DNA from: Diadophis punctatus similis
Lineage: Eukaryota; Chordata; Lepidosauria; Squamata; Dipsadidae
Length of the DNA: 64,000 nt
Assembly (NCBI GenBank): GCA_023053685.1
Contig: JALIGW010000040.1
Span: 655,501-719,500, forward strand
Reading direction: 5' to 3'
The notes under the pieces are model-generated. The model had not been told where the DNA came from, did not search any database, and saw only the letters and a list, made by a program, of their open reading frames with translations. The position numbers and the translations under genes are program-made. Below are positions 1 through 12,070 of this stretch, piece by piece; position 1 is the stretch's first letter, and every line of letters starts with the position of its first letter.

Positions 1-302
1 GTTCCATCGATTGAGTGGAAATTTCACTGCCAGGAAATTTCATTGCCAGGAAATTTCTGCTTATTTCGGATCTCTCCTTGATTAATTTGAAAATGGAAAG
101 AAAATTGATTTCATTTCACCACTATTATTAAAGACATTTTTCTATCTTCTAACATTCACAAATGGTTAGATATCACACTGAAAAAGATAAAATTTTCAAT
201 TATGGCCAAGTTTAAAACAACACAATTTGTTTTCAAACATCACTGTAAACAGAGAGATTTATGTTCAATATTTTCATGAAATGTGCTAGAAAATATGAAC
301 TT
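1..302. other. AT-rich sequence, nothing recognised
   Basis: AT-rich DNA with no coding potential and no recognisable repeat ends. It is presumably intergenic sequence between UTP11 and whatever lies to the left. Confidence 0.5.
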
Positions 303-775
303 ACTCATTTATTTATTTATTTATTTGGCTTTTCTTATATGCCGCCCAACTCCCGAGGGACTCAGGGCGGCGTACAACACAAGAAAAATACAAGAAATAA
401 CCAATAAACAGAATTAAAAACATAATATAAAAATTAAAAATTACAGTATAAAAAACAACCATTCAACAACCAAACATACCCGGGGGAGAGTTCAGCTGGA
501 ATTAAGCTCTGCCCCCTGCCTGCAGGAAAAGCCACGTCTTAACGGCTTTTCGGAAGGCCAGCAGGGTGGGGATAGTTCGGGTCTCTGGAGGAAGTTGGTT
601 CCAGAGCGCGGGACCTGCCACAGAGAAGGCCCTCCCCCTAGGGCCCGCCAGCCGGCATTGCTTGGCTGACGGGAGCTGGAGGAGGCCAACTCTGTGGGCC
701 CTAACCGGTCGAAGGGAAGTATGAGGCAGAATGCGGTCCCGGAGATAACCTGGTCCGGTTATCATAAGAATGAAG
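303..775 (-). mobile_element. LINE 3' fragment (L2/CR1-clade-like)
   Basis: On the minus strand, about 500-765 encodes the end of a non-LTR retrotransposon ORF2: residues ALWNQLPPETRTIPTLLAF followed by RKAVKTWLF. This W-N-x-L-P ... K-T-x-L-F pattern is typical of L2/CR1-clade C-termini. Downstream on the minus strand come an AT-rich 3' UTR, a GC-rich patch (CCGCCCTGAGTCCCTCGGG type) and an ATAAAT tail at 303-327. The same family recurs on the plus strand at 63258-63900 and in part at 34650-34740. It is 5' truncated and not functional. Clade assignment is from memory of the C-terminal motif, so moderate. Confidence 0.7.
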
Positions 776-1808
776 TAGATTAAAATGAGGATTCAAAACC
801 ATTCACATACAATAGTTTAACTGAAATAAAATGTGATTGGATGCCCTACATTAAAATAAAAAATTTCTTTGCGATAACTTCAATGGGAGCAGTTAAAGAG
901 GGAATACAGTATGATTTCTTTGGCTTAGCCTTAGAGAAACCTGTGGTAAAACATAAATTTTATTTTCTGAAATATTCACTTGAAATTATACCTGAAGCTT
1001 TCATTTCAGGGTTAGAGTTTTATCACAATATCATACAGTACATAAGAATTTCCTAAGATAATGTTACCTTTATGTTAAGCAAAACTGGACACTTCTCCAG
1101 TAATTTTGCCCATCTCCTGAAAGTGGTATTAGTTAAGGAGCATATGTTGCAAAAAGAAGGTAAACAATCTTTTTGCAGTGACACATTTCTAATGGGATTT
1201 TTTGAGGCATCCAGGGACAGAAAATTCTTGGACAGCAACCCTGTATTTACTTAGCGGTGAGAAGCTCCCCCTGAGCTCAATGGGGCTTATTTCTGATTAG
1301 AAGTGCATACAATTCTATTGCAAAAGTCTGAATAAAAAGCATGTGCTGCCATTATTAAAATGCATCCTGTTTTTATTTTAACCTTGTCTACAGATTCCCT
1401 GTGCCTGCTTTGCAGCAAAAGTGGAATGGGGAAGGAGACAATCTTAGCTTACCTTAGCTGTCATATTTACCACAGAGCAAATTGGATCATAACAGACAAC
1501 TATTTTCAGTGGTGAAAGTCAATACATGTAGATTCTAGACTACGAGAGATGGTGTTTGTTAATAAATACAGTATATTTGGTTATAAATAAAGGAAAATAT
1601 TTGTAGCTCAGGATTGATATGAGGGATCCTTGGTGCTCTCTGAGCTTTTTTAATCAATAACATTTAAATACGTATAAGCCGAATATATTTGAGGGGTGCT
1701 TGGTGCTCTCTGGGCCTGGTTGTTTTCTTGCAGACATTTTATTACCCAAACTAGCTAACATCATCAGTGCTAAATGTCCATGGAAATTCTCAGTCATCCA
1801 GGTCATGG
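776..1808. other. Intergenic, AT-rich, no gene recognised
   Basis: About 1 kb of AT-rich sequence. The short open frames have no conserved motif or splice context. I see no feature. Confidence 0.45.
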
Positions 1809-1950
1809 TTGTTGTCCCAAAGTTGCTTTTCCAAAGGCAACTAGGCTTTTTTTACATTTTTCCTTGAAGGCGTTTCGCTTCTCATCCAAGAAGCTTCTTC
1901 CGAAGCAAGGAAAGTCCAATTGCCTTCAGAAAAGCACCTTTGGGACAATA
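1809..1950. repeat. Fold-back (palindromic) repeat, copy 1
   Basis: The left arm begins GTTGTCCCAAAG and the right arm ends CTTTGGGACAA, with GAAGCTTC-type palindromes at the centre. The arms also pair through an AAGGCAACT / AATTGCCTT block. The left flank reads CAGTCATCCAGGTCATGG. Two further copies of the same design sit at 15614-15733 and 62068-62260, each with the matching flank CCTGG-ATGAC. It is non-coding and looks like a non-autonomous fold-back element. Confidence 0.65.
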
Positions 1951-2769
1951 ATCGGTGCTAATAACATCACTAGCACTGATTATGTTACCTAGTTTCTATA
2001 ATGAAAACAACCAAACTCAGAGAGGACCAAAGACCCCTCAAATATATTCTGCTTATACATATTTAAATGTTTTAAAAAAACCTACAGTGTCCAATAATAC
2101 AAAAAGTACAGTGTACAATAATACAAAAAGCAATGATTAATCAAATATCACAAAAATATAAAATGACAGCGAAAATGCAACACGCAGCCTACAGCCAAGT
2201 TCCAAGAGCAGAAATGGCTAGATTCTTGCCAGCAGCAAACTAATCGAAGCCACATTAAAGTGGGAAAATAACCCATGTTTTCCTCTTATCCCCCTAAAGG
2301 AGGGAGGGATCTCACAAGCATGGAACTGGCATGGGATTGACTGCCAGAATGTCTCATCCTACAAGTTCATTTATTATTTGCTAGGTTTCTACGGCCTTCC
2401 AATAAAAATGATGCTTTATGTTTCCCAAATCTCATGCAGTAATTGGATAAAAAGATAAAAAGATAACAATAAGAACAACAATAAAGTAAGAGTCATAATC
2501 ATACTAACAAGAGAGAAAAGGGTTAGGGAAAAAGAACATAACCAAGCAACATCCGAACCGTGTACGAAGGGACCTCCCCAATTTTCAGGACAATCCGATC
2601 TCGGAGAGAGGCTCTGTTTCAGAGAAGTTCAGAGCCACAGAGAAGGCCCCTTCTTTTCTGTTTAAGTTTTATTGAAGATTTTTTTAAAGATAAAGATTTT
2701 TATACTAATACAAACTAGTATAAAGTAAGAAAAAGATGAAAAGAAATCAAAGAGAAAGAAGGCCTATTC
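1951..2769. other. Intergenic, nothing recognised
   Basis: AT-rich sequence with a short direct repeat near 2088-2130 (AATAATACAAAAAG twice). No gene is seen. Confidence 0.4.
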
Positions 2770-2960
2770 TGAAAAGCTTAATTTAAACAGGGTAGGGACC
2801 CCTAGGGAGTTCATCCTCTTAGATGTTATTGGACCATTGAGAAACACCCAAGTCCACAGCCATGAAGGGCTTCAAAGATAAAAGTACCCCCTTGAATTAC
2901 ACTCCTTGAAGCCAACAGGTATCTAGGGATGCTCCCATAAACCATCCATTTAATACCCAT
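2770..2960 (-). mobile_element. Degenerate LINE debris (antisense)
   Basis: The plus-strand text (AAGGGCTTCAAAGATAAAAG ... GAAGCCAACAGGTATCTAGG) resembles the antisense of a widespread squamate LINE, similar in style to 44820-48320. There is no open frame. The family call is by pattern memory only. Confidence 0.4.
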
Positions 2961-2998
2961 ATCTAGCTGAGCCACTGAATTTTGCATCAATTGCAGGG

Positions 2999-3064
2999 AG
3001 GGGGGAGGGAGAGAGAGAGAGGGAGAGAGAGGGAGAGGGAGAGGGAGAGGGAGAGGGAGAGGGA

Positions 3065-3142
<78 letters not shown>
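2999..3142. repeat. (GA)n / (GGGAGA)n microsatellite
   Basis: About 140 bp of purine repeat, GGGAGA units passing into pure GA. The Arg-Glu and Ser-Leu frames across it are artefacts of the repeat. Confidence 0.95.
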
Positions 3143-4985
3143 AGGATTTGCCATTGTGAAGTTAGTGACATCCACTGATTTCATCCTGTTTAAAGAGGAA
3201 ATGGACAAATTCTGATTGTAGGAACAGATACCTACTACTGGTGACTAACCTGGTGACTGTTCCAAGATGTCAGAAGCACTTAAGTGGCTCTCAACGGATG
3301 TGTCTGTGTAGCTGCACCTCACCCCACCATCCTTTTCTGGCTTTGGGTTAATTATTTGGATTCAAATCTCTTGTACCCCATACTCTGCCTCCCCAAACTC
3401 CGTTCCATGAATTCAGCTTCAGAGGAAGCAGCAGCATCTACCTATATCTGTGGGTAACTCTCTCTGTTTCCCAGCAAGGTCCCTCCAGGGGATTTCCAGC
3501 CTGCCTGGCTGATAACTTCCTTCTTGAGTTGATTAGCCATCCTTACCTTGATCCTCATCTGCAGAGAGAGCTCTGTGGTGGAAGGAAAAAAGAAAATTGG
3601 GTGAAGAGGTCATGTAATGCTAGAGAAGCAAAAGCCACATTTGTCAAGCACACACTTGGAGTTTAATAAGCGTAAATCAGAGGTAAATAGGAAACAAGAA
3701 GTGTGCCTTGAGTTGGGGAAGTCTCTGAAAAAGGAGATAATAACACTCAAGGAATTCCAACCTGAAAATAACAGAAGGCAAATAGAATAATACAGCTGTA
3801 CAAAAATGTAATACTACTCTCTAAACAACAACAGGAAGAGCATATCCACAAGGCAGGGAACAAAGACAGATTACCAAGGAAAAGTGTGTGAGGCTGCTTG
3901 GAACTGTAGAGAGATTGGTGAGAGATGCCCAGGGGAAAAAGGGAGCTCCAAGGCTTTTGCAAATGCCCAGGAAAACCAGCCAAGAGATAGCTGGTAGCTC
4001 CCCAGTCAGCTTCACGTAGCCCTAAGTCATGGCTGGATTGCCAGAAGGGATCCTGACTGACTTCTGCTTGCCAAAGAGGGGCAGCAAGGTGCCCCACCAG
4101 GTGTGGAACCTGCTAGTCTGCTGGGGCCCAGACAGCAGCAAGAGGCCCACCAGCATCTTCTCTTTGCCCACATCAGGCAATGATTTCGGGATTCTGCTGA
4201 GCTCAAAGGAGGATCCATTTCTTTTCATTTGGGTGCTTGTTTTCTCAGGAGATTTTGGGAGAGTCCCTCTGCAGGTGCACCCACGGCTTTAACGGCACCT
4301 GAGATATCTGACAGATGGAAGTACTCTAGATTTCCAAGGTTGATGTGCAAAGCTGATTGCAATTCAATTTCTTCTACGTCTATTTCTTTCCTTGTTCCTT
4401 GTGTGCCTAGTCATACTTGGCCAATAATGTTCATTCATTCATTTATATGGCAATTCTGAGTCAGGCAAAAAGAGCTGAGACATCATCGGCCTTAAATGGA
4501 TCCCCAGCTCTGGTTGGCAGGTACTGAGCAGAGGAAAGAGGAGGGGGGGGAGAGGGGGGTCAGGGATAATTTGTATGCCTAGCAGATGCAGAAGAAACAA
4601 GGCAGCAGCCCTGTGAATGCAAGGGGGCTGTTTCCTTAAACTTGTTAACTTGGTCTAATTACTGGTGGAGTCTTTATATGGTACACCAAAGAGCAGAACT
4701 AACTGGGTTTTTCTCATTATAGAGGGCTATAATGAGAAAATAGTAGGCTCCAAATAGTAAGAGCTCAAAGTAGGCGCAAAAGAAGCCATTTCTTCCTTAG
4801 TAAGAGCTGATATAATCTCCCCACCCCCCATGAAAGAAAGAGGACATCCCTGGCAGAGGGGGGGGCGGGATACAGGCAAGTCGGTGGAATCTGCACTAAG
4901 TTGCAGGAAGGAGGGCTATGGGAAGATGGCAAAAAAGGAAACTACCTGAGCAATTGCTTGTGTTGTTCCTGGTTCCTGACCAAGA
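3143..4985. other. Intergenic, no gene recognised
   Basis: About 1.8 kb of mixed-composition sequence with short purine tracts near 4540. Open frames on both strands overlap one another and show no known domain. I see no feature. Confidence 0.4.
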
Positions 4986-5205
4986 TAGCAATAGCACTTA
5001 GACTTATATACTGCTTCATAGTGCTTTATAGCCCTCTTTAAGTGCTTTACAGAGTCAGCATATCGCCCCCAACAATCTGGGTCCTCATTTTACCGACCTT
5101 GGAAGGCTGAGTCAACCTTGAGCCTGGTGATATTCGATCTGCCAAACTGCTGGCAGCCGGTGATCAGCAGAATTAGCCTGCAGTACTGCACTCTAACCAC
5201 GGTGG
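4986..5205 (-). mobile_element. tRNA-derived SINE, Sauria type
   Basis: The antisense copy starts with the AGCAATAGCACTTAGAC tail, then CCCCCAACAATCTGGGTCC, GCTGAGTCAACCTTGAGCC, and ends at a decayed tRNA-like 5' head. The same order is seen in sense orientation at 7892-8130. This family is abundant in squamates, with a tRNA-related head and a LINE-like 3' end. Confidence 0.85.
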
Positions 5206-6179
5206 ACTGAACTATGCATACACTCTGCCTGGCGTTATTTAACCCTTATTTATCCTCTGAGGGAGACCTCCAAACTAGAGAGACCTCTTGGAAAAGCTGC
5301 ATTTCATCCCCTTGTAGCAATAGGACCCTTTTAAAGGAGGGTAAGTCATGGGCGACATGTCTAAATGCACCACAGACCTTCCAGACAGGGGGATCAAGGA
5401 CTCCAAAGGGGGTTTCCCTTCACTCACTGGGTTCAAAGGGAAGCCAGAAGGCCATCTGGAGAAAGCATGCACTGGTCTGGGTTTCTACAATAAAACAGGG
5501 GGTTCACATGCCTTGCCTGCTGCTCCATTTCCTGGGATGGGACCAGGAAAGGAGAGAAGGGGGCATGTCTTTTTTGCACCCAATTCCAGCAACAGAAGCA
5601 CTCTGGGCATTATCCCAATTCCAGCCTGCCAGCTCCCACATGAAAGCCCACTGACAGTTCAAGCACCGGCTGGTTCCCTCAGATCCTCTGCCACATTATG
5701 TGCTCCTTGTGCCCTGGAGCTGACCCCCTCCCCCAAAAACTGACCAAATTGGACGATGTGGGGAAAAAAAGTAAAAATCACATGTAGTGGCTGCAGAGGA
5801 GCGGAAAATCTTTTGTATTTCTCCATTTTCCGAATCCCACTTTTTTTAAAAAAAACATTTATTTAATTATCTGCCACCTTCCAGAGTTAGCTCCATCACA
5901 GTGTGGAATTGATGTCACCAAAAGCTACAGGGAAGCACTTTCTCAGTGCTGATAGTTGGGAAAACTCTTGTTATATTAGGTGCCAGGTGAGGACTTGATC
6001 CAGGTCTGCTGGGGAGCAACAGTGCAACTGAGGAAGAGAGGGGAGTCCGCCAGTCAGAAAAAAGAGAGGGATCCCACAGGTGGTCCTGCTTTCTCCCCAT
6101 CTGGGAAGAGGCCCCTGGGTCTGTCTGCAGCAAGAGGGCAGGGTGGGAGAGGGGGAAAGCGGAGGGCTCCCACACCTTT
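5206..6179. other. Intergenic, no gene recognised
   Basis: The frames at 5214-5743 and 5915-6307 overlap on both strands and carry no known motif. I see no exon with convincing splice sites. Confidence 0.4.
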
Positions 6180-6457
6180 CTCAGGGAGAGAAACACGGCG
6201 CGCTTGCCAAAAGCCAAAAGCGGCGGCGTTCCCGAAGCAGGCTCCGAGCACCCCGGCTCATGAGAGACGCATCTCGCTTGGCTGAGGTCCCGCACCTTCC
6301 AGCTCATTAGAAAGATACCGTTGCTGCTGGCTGCACCCCAATCAGCTCTGCAATCAGCGCCTTTAATTAGGTTAATTAAATTGTATCAACCTCGCAGGGA
6401 CACGGTTCCCAGATGCTGACGAGCCAAACCAGCCCCTGCTCCAGCTGCAGCCCAGAA

Positions 6458-6493
<36 letters not shown>

Positions 6494-6950
6494 CTTCCCT
6501 CTGCTCACCGGCGGGCTCCTGCCAGCCCCCGGAGATGCCTGGGGGGGCGGCTCTTTCTTCCCTTGGGGCCTTTCCGAAAGGGGCCCGCGGTTTAAGCAGC
6601 TGCCGGTCCAGCTCGGCAGAGCCCGGAGCCCGGGCAGAAGCGCAGAGGTCGCGCGCTCCGCCCTGCTCGGAGGGCGGAAGAGCAGCTGGCGGCTCCGAGG
6701 CTGCCCGGGACGGGTTCCGCTTCTCCTTGGAAAAGCGGGCGCGGCAAGCCCCGAGGCCGGGCTCCCACGAGGAGCCGCAGCTCCTGGCGTCCCAGCTCTG
6801 GGAAGCCTTCCACGGCCGGTGTGGGGCTCCAACGTGATGGGCTGTCCGGGACGGGCGCCACTCGCTTCCTCGCGGGGAGACAACCCTCTCCCCGAATTCC
6901 CGCTGGGGAACGGGCGGGGAGGCCACAGGTCCCGGCCTCGGCAATAGTCT
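6180..6950. promoter_or_regulatory. Orphan CpG island with (CCG)n tract
   Basis: A GC- and CpG-rich stretch of about 770 bp that includes a CCG trinucleotide run at about 6460-6492. Long frames on both strands (poly-Ala one way, poly-Arg or poly-Gly the other) are by-products of the base composition. It does not match UTP11, FHL3, SF3A3 or the POU3F1 POU/homeodomain. At 6365-6385 it embeds an AT-rich patch with two TTAATTA-type homeodomain sites. By synteny POU3F1 should lie beyond the left edge, so a distal promoter, non-coding RNA promoter or enhancer is possible. Confidence 0.5.
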
Positions 6951-7891
6951 GCACACCCCACCCACTTCCCATCTCCATCCATCCGTTTCTCGCCGAGCTT
7001 GGAGAGAAACCATCATTTTTTCCTTAGGGAGTCCTTGACCATTTGGCCACCTGTTCTTTTTCAGCTTTGTCATACCCAAGTTGAACTGTAATCAGAACCC
7101 TCTGCCTAGTCCTGTCCTGGCTGTATTCTAGATTTGTGTAAAAGTGACACAAATAATACAAATAAATAATGGTCGAGTTTTATTTCCAATAAAACTGGAA
7201 TGATGTCCATTACAGCATTTGCTTTTTTCACAACTCCTGCAACTGAACAAATCTTAGATTTCAATTTTGATCCTCCCTGAGTGTCATTTCATGTTTTATT
7301 AGAATTTCATCCGAGCTTTTTCTGCTAGAGGGGCTTCACCTTCTCCTGGTTTCAAGGCATCACCCGAGGTGCCTGCCAGCCAGCCCATTGTAAGAGGATT
7401 TACTGCAGCTCTTTGCAACTGCTTTTGAGCTCACTGTCCTGAATCATCAGCTCCTTATGGACTTGCAAGACAACCCTCCAAGACTCTTGCCCTTCCAGCG
7501 GGAACATTTCCCAATGCCCAACAGCCACAGGAAAACAGAAAAATGGAGAAACCGTAAGCTGGTCAGAATGCTGCCTCTCTGCTCACACAAAACCCTCTTG
7601 GCTGCTCACCTACCCTAGCAGGGCTGGCATGGTATCATGAACCACAAATTACCCAGCTACCTGTTAGCCTTGCACATTGTGTCTCTCTCCCATCATCCAG
7701 CCATTATCTTTTAGGGACAGATACTTTGGGGGGGTGGGGGAAGCAGGACAAGCCAACTACATTACCTCCAGTGAATCTGCTTGGAGAAGCCCAAAGCCCC
7801 TGTTCTAGTTAGCATTGAAATCTAACCACAGCTGTCAAGTTCCAAGCCAGCCTTCTGTGAAACAGCACTGCCACCTGCTGGGCATCCATAT
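6951..7891. other. Intergenic, no gene recognised
   Basis: Unique-looking sequence without coding potential. I see nothing that can be named. Confidence 0.4.
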
Positions 7892-8130
7892 GAGCTGAGA
7901 TAGCGCAGTGGTTAAAAGCAGCATTGCGACCTTCAGCTGATTGCTAGTTTAGCAGTTCAGCTGTTCAAATCTCACTAGGCTCAATGTTGACTCAGCCTTC
8001 CATCCTTCCGAGGTGGGTAAAATGAGGACCCAGATTGTTGGGGGCAATATGCTGAACTCTGTAAACCGCTGAGAGGGCTGTAAAGCACTATGAAGCGGTA
8101 TATGTCTAAGTGCTATTGCTATTGCTATCC
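7892..8130 (+). mobile_element. tRNA-derived SINE, Sauria type
   Basis: Complete-looking sense copy: a GCGCAGTGGTTAAA A-box region, a GTTCAAATCTCAC B-box, GTTGACTCAGCCTTCCATCC, GGACCCAGATTGTTGGGGGC and a TGCTATTGCTATTGCTAT tail. It lies just downstream of the UTP11 3' end. Confidence 0.88.
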
Positions 8131-8564
8131 ATTCACAACAGCGACTTTGACATTGGAGAGCACACCTGAAGCCTCGAGGGCATGTAAGCACAGGCACAGC
8201 ACCAAATTCTACAACATGCAGCAAGCTCCACCTTTTTTATACTTGCATCATAACCCTGGAATGCACATTTATCCTTCCATTTCTGCAAGTCCCTTTCCTC
8301 CCTCAGGAGCTATGCGAGCCAGGTGGGAGGCTGTCAAAGCCCATCTGCTCCCCACCTTCAGAGCCCTTCAGGAAGGCAAGAGGCAGCCTGTCCCAGTGCT
8401 TACTTTCCCCTTCCATCTGACCTGGGAAGGATGGGGGGGGAGGCTTCTTTCTTCCTGGTCATTCTGCCATGGAAGGGGAAAGAACAGGAGCCAGGCTCCA
8501 AAGACAGCGCCTGGATGGGCAGAATGGAAAGAGCAGCAACACACTCACAACCGTTCTTATTGGG

Positions 8565-8570
8565 TTTATT
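8565..8570 (-). terminator. UTP11: UTP11 poly(A) signal AATAAA
   Basis: A canonical AATAAA on the minus strand (plus TTTATT), about 92 nt past the UTP11 stop codon. It implies a short 3' UTR ending near 8545. Confidence 0.8.
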
Positions 8571-8661
8571 GAACAGGTACAAGGTAGAGCTACAGCAGAG
8601 AAAGAAGCATTTGTAGGGTTTACAAGCCAATCAAGAGAAGAGCTCCCTCTTCACAGAAGAG

Positions 8662-11600
8662 TCAGCGCTTCCGTCTAAACTGGAACTTATAAATTGCTGA
8701 CTGATTTACGGTTTCCTTCTTCAGCTTCACTCTCTCGGTTTTGTCCTGAAATCAAGAAGAAAAGTTTCCCTAAGCAACATGGTCTACCAAAACTGTTTCC
8801 AGAGAGGCCCCAACAGCCAGTTGCTTCCCCACAGAAAAAAAGCACAGGGTCTTCCTGTGCCACAAAGGAAGAGAAGGAAGGTTCCTGTTCTGTTGCCTGC
8901 AAGGGAGAGCAGAGGCCGCCTCCTGCAACGTCCAATAAGGAGCTCTGCTCACCAAGAGATCTTTTCGGGTCTGGAGCTTCTGTGCGATGACAAACATCTT
9001 CCGCTCACGCTCGATGCGCTGCCTCAACAGGTTGTACTGACCCTTCCTCTGCCGGGCCAACCTCTGGAGACGGAGAAGAAAGAGGCCGTTTTTCCACCCA
9101 GGTACTCTCGAAGTGACACCATGTTCAGAGCGCTCCCACCTCCTTCCCTGAGGCTGGGCAGGGCTGCCCTCGCACCCAAGTCCTCCCTGCAAAGGCCTTC
9201 TGCAACCAGGCTGTCATGGGAAGCTCATGCAAGTCTGCAGGAAAAGGAGGTTGGGGCATGACCACCTAATGGAAGTGCTCTGAGGCTGCAGCCAAGGGAC
9301 GCTGCTCTGGCATTGCAGCAGGAGAACCGGAGGAGGCAGGGGCCCAGCTCAAGCATTCCTGAGCACAACCCATCATGGCAGGTGTGAGCTAATTAGCACC
9401 ATCACTCAGGACAGATCCAAACTTGTTTCCCCGTAGATGATGATGACTCAAGTCTCCCGGGAGAGAAGAAAACCCACCAGTCTGAACCAGTCTGGGGATG
9501 TCAGCAATAAGCCAGCCAGAGGGAGGGGGAGCTTATCATCATCTGTTGAAGTTCCCTCCCCCTCAGTGGTTCTAGGCAACCTTCGCATGTCCCCACACCA
9601 TACTGTATCTGCCGTCGGGTCCTACCCAGCCCAAAGGCAGCCTGATGCAACTCCATTGCAACTTCTGGAGCTAACCCTAACCCTAACCCCCTCCAGCTCT
9701 ACAGGAGACCAAGGGAACAGCAACAACCCCACATGCAGAGGAAGCAGCCACATTTAGCCCTGACAGAGGCTTCCCTGGCAGATTAGCCTGAAATCCACAA
9801 GAGGAGGGAGAATATTTTCACTCTTCTGTAGCTCAGCTGTTCACCCCAGCTGCCATGCCAACTGGCCTCTGCCAATGGAGCAATAAGAGGCCACCATTTA
9901 AAAATTAAATCTGGCAACGGTCCCATTCGCCTGCCGTAAGCTCATTGAAGTCCTTTGAAAAGGGTGAACGGCCACTTTCCATCGCCTCCCAGCTGCCACC
10001 TAAGACACTGGAGCCAGTCACTTCCTTCTGAAGCATGTTTTATGAACAACAAAATACCCAGAGTCTAAGTAGGACTGTTAACACTGTGGGGATCCAGAGA
10101 GGACTTTGTCCATTCTGACCTCTTCCTATATGTTGCCCCGTCCAGGAGGAAGGGGTTGAAAGCACACTAGGAAGAGCATAAACCTTTTCCAATAGAAGGA
10201 AGGCGAGTGGCCATTCAGTTTTGGCACACACAACCGAGGTGCCCTGTCCACTCCGACAACTTCAGGTATCTGCACAAATTTGCTGCTCCTCCCACTCCTG
10301 GGTGCAAACTGAGCCCAAGAGAAGACTCTAGGAAGCCGAGACATTTTAGCAGATCAGACCTGTAACTGTCCATCAGTGGTGATCCCCGAAACTGCGTTTT
10401 TCTTCAGGGTTTCAAGGGTTGGCCTGTTGTAGACTCTGCTGACCAGCTCCGGAGCAGTGTTCAGATGGAGAGCAACATCAAACCCTTGTACTGAGAAAAG
10501 GACAGGTTGGTTTCTCATAATTAGTTGGACCCTCCCTCACTGACTCCCAGCTTACAAACCTATTGAGGCCAGCCTTAGGTTTACAAAGGAAATGTGCTGC
10601 ATGAAGGGGAAAAGGCCAAATAACCAGCCAGGGATGCTACTTCACTTAGAAGAGCTGCAACAGAGGGAGGGAAGAAGCTGGTTGCATTCTTCCTTGGGGG
10701 AGGGGGTGTCCCTCCTCTTCTTAAGAGGCTCACAACCTCAAAAAGCCATTATCGTGTTTCCCCGAAAATACGACATGTCCTGAAAATAAGGCCAAGCCTG
10801 ATTTTTGGGGTGGGCGTAAATATACGCCCTCCCCCGAAAATAAGCCCGAGGGAAGGGTGGCCGTGGTCAGCACAGGAGGCAGCCCTTCCCTTTCCCGGTC
10901 AGCTAATGGCAGTTGGGCCCCTTAATCGCGACCCGCAGATCAGCTGAGCTGATCGGGAGCTGCCTCTGTTCTATCTCTCCCCAGTGTTCTTATCGCTCGC
11001 TTGCCCGCCTCCCATCCATCCATCCCCCTTGCCTGCAAACTCCCGCCCCACTCGCCAAGAGAGCAACCACCCAGCACCTCTTGCCACGTAGTGCCCACCC
11101 AGCGGACAACACCCCCTCCGGCCGGGCAGAGCGCCACTCACTGAACGAGCAGTAAGAGGCCGGTCGGGCCAGCTGCTTGCTGCAGTCTTCCGGGAACCGG
11201 GGCAGAGTCTTCTGACAGCGGCCGCTTTGGGAATGCGCTTCCCACTCTATGGTTCTAGTTCCATGCGGGGCTGCGGCTCCCTTTGCCCTTCGCTGCCTCT
11301 CTGCCCAGCTGCCAGAAGACACGGCAGCAGGCGGCTGGCCCAACTGGCCTCTTCTCTGCTTCCAGCTGTGTCGGTATGATGAAGCTCACGGCGGTGCTGC
11401 AGTTTGTGCGTGCAACAGCACAAGCCTTGCAGAGTCCTGCTCCATGAGGCGGCGGCGGGTCACGTCATGGCAGCGCTGGCCAGCCGCTCAGCTGGCGCCA
11501 AGAGCAGGCAGGAGAAGCAAAGGCAGCGACGGGACATCTGGTCCCACGCTCGTCGCCTCCTGCACCCTAAAAATAAGACCCCTCCCCCCGAATAATAAGG

Positions 11601-12027
11601 CCAAGCCCTTATTTCGGTGTTAAAATAAATATGACATGTCGTATTTTCGGGGAAACATGGTATTCTGGACAATTTTTGCTGATATCAAAGTGCTGGAAAT
11701 TTCACAATCTATTCTAAGTGAATTGCAATTCAGCCAAACTAAAAAACTTGGTAGTTCTGAGTTTTGGCTGAGACATAAGGGTAAATACAGTGGATATAAA
11801 ATGTCCACACACTCCTGTTAAATGGCAGAATTTTTAAGATGAAAAAAATTAGACCAGGATAAATCACTTCAGAATTTTTTTCCACCTTTAATATAACATA
11901 TAAGCTGTGCAGTTCAATTGAAAAAACAAATCTTTTAGGAGGAAAAATAAAAATAAAAAGATACAACAATGTGGTTGCTTAAGTGTGCACGGCCTCTTAT
12001 AAGTAGGGATTTGGCTGTGTTCAGAAT

Positions 12028-12070
<43 letters not shown>

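Noticed and set aside
2950..3215. Long Arg-Glu, Ser-Leu and Ser-Pro frames
   Set aside because: They are translations of the (GA)n/(GGGAGA)n repeat in all frames.
6372..7079. 235-codon minus frame and a poly-Ala plus frame, possible POU3F1-like gene
   Set aside because: Both come from a CpG island with a CCG run. There is no POU-specific or homeodomain sequence, and the frames overlap on both strands.
7892..7990. tRNA-like A and B boxes (also at 48961 and 60340)
   Set aside because: They are heads of SINE copies with the full SINE body behind them, and no cloverleaf is preserved. Not tRNA genes.
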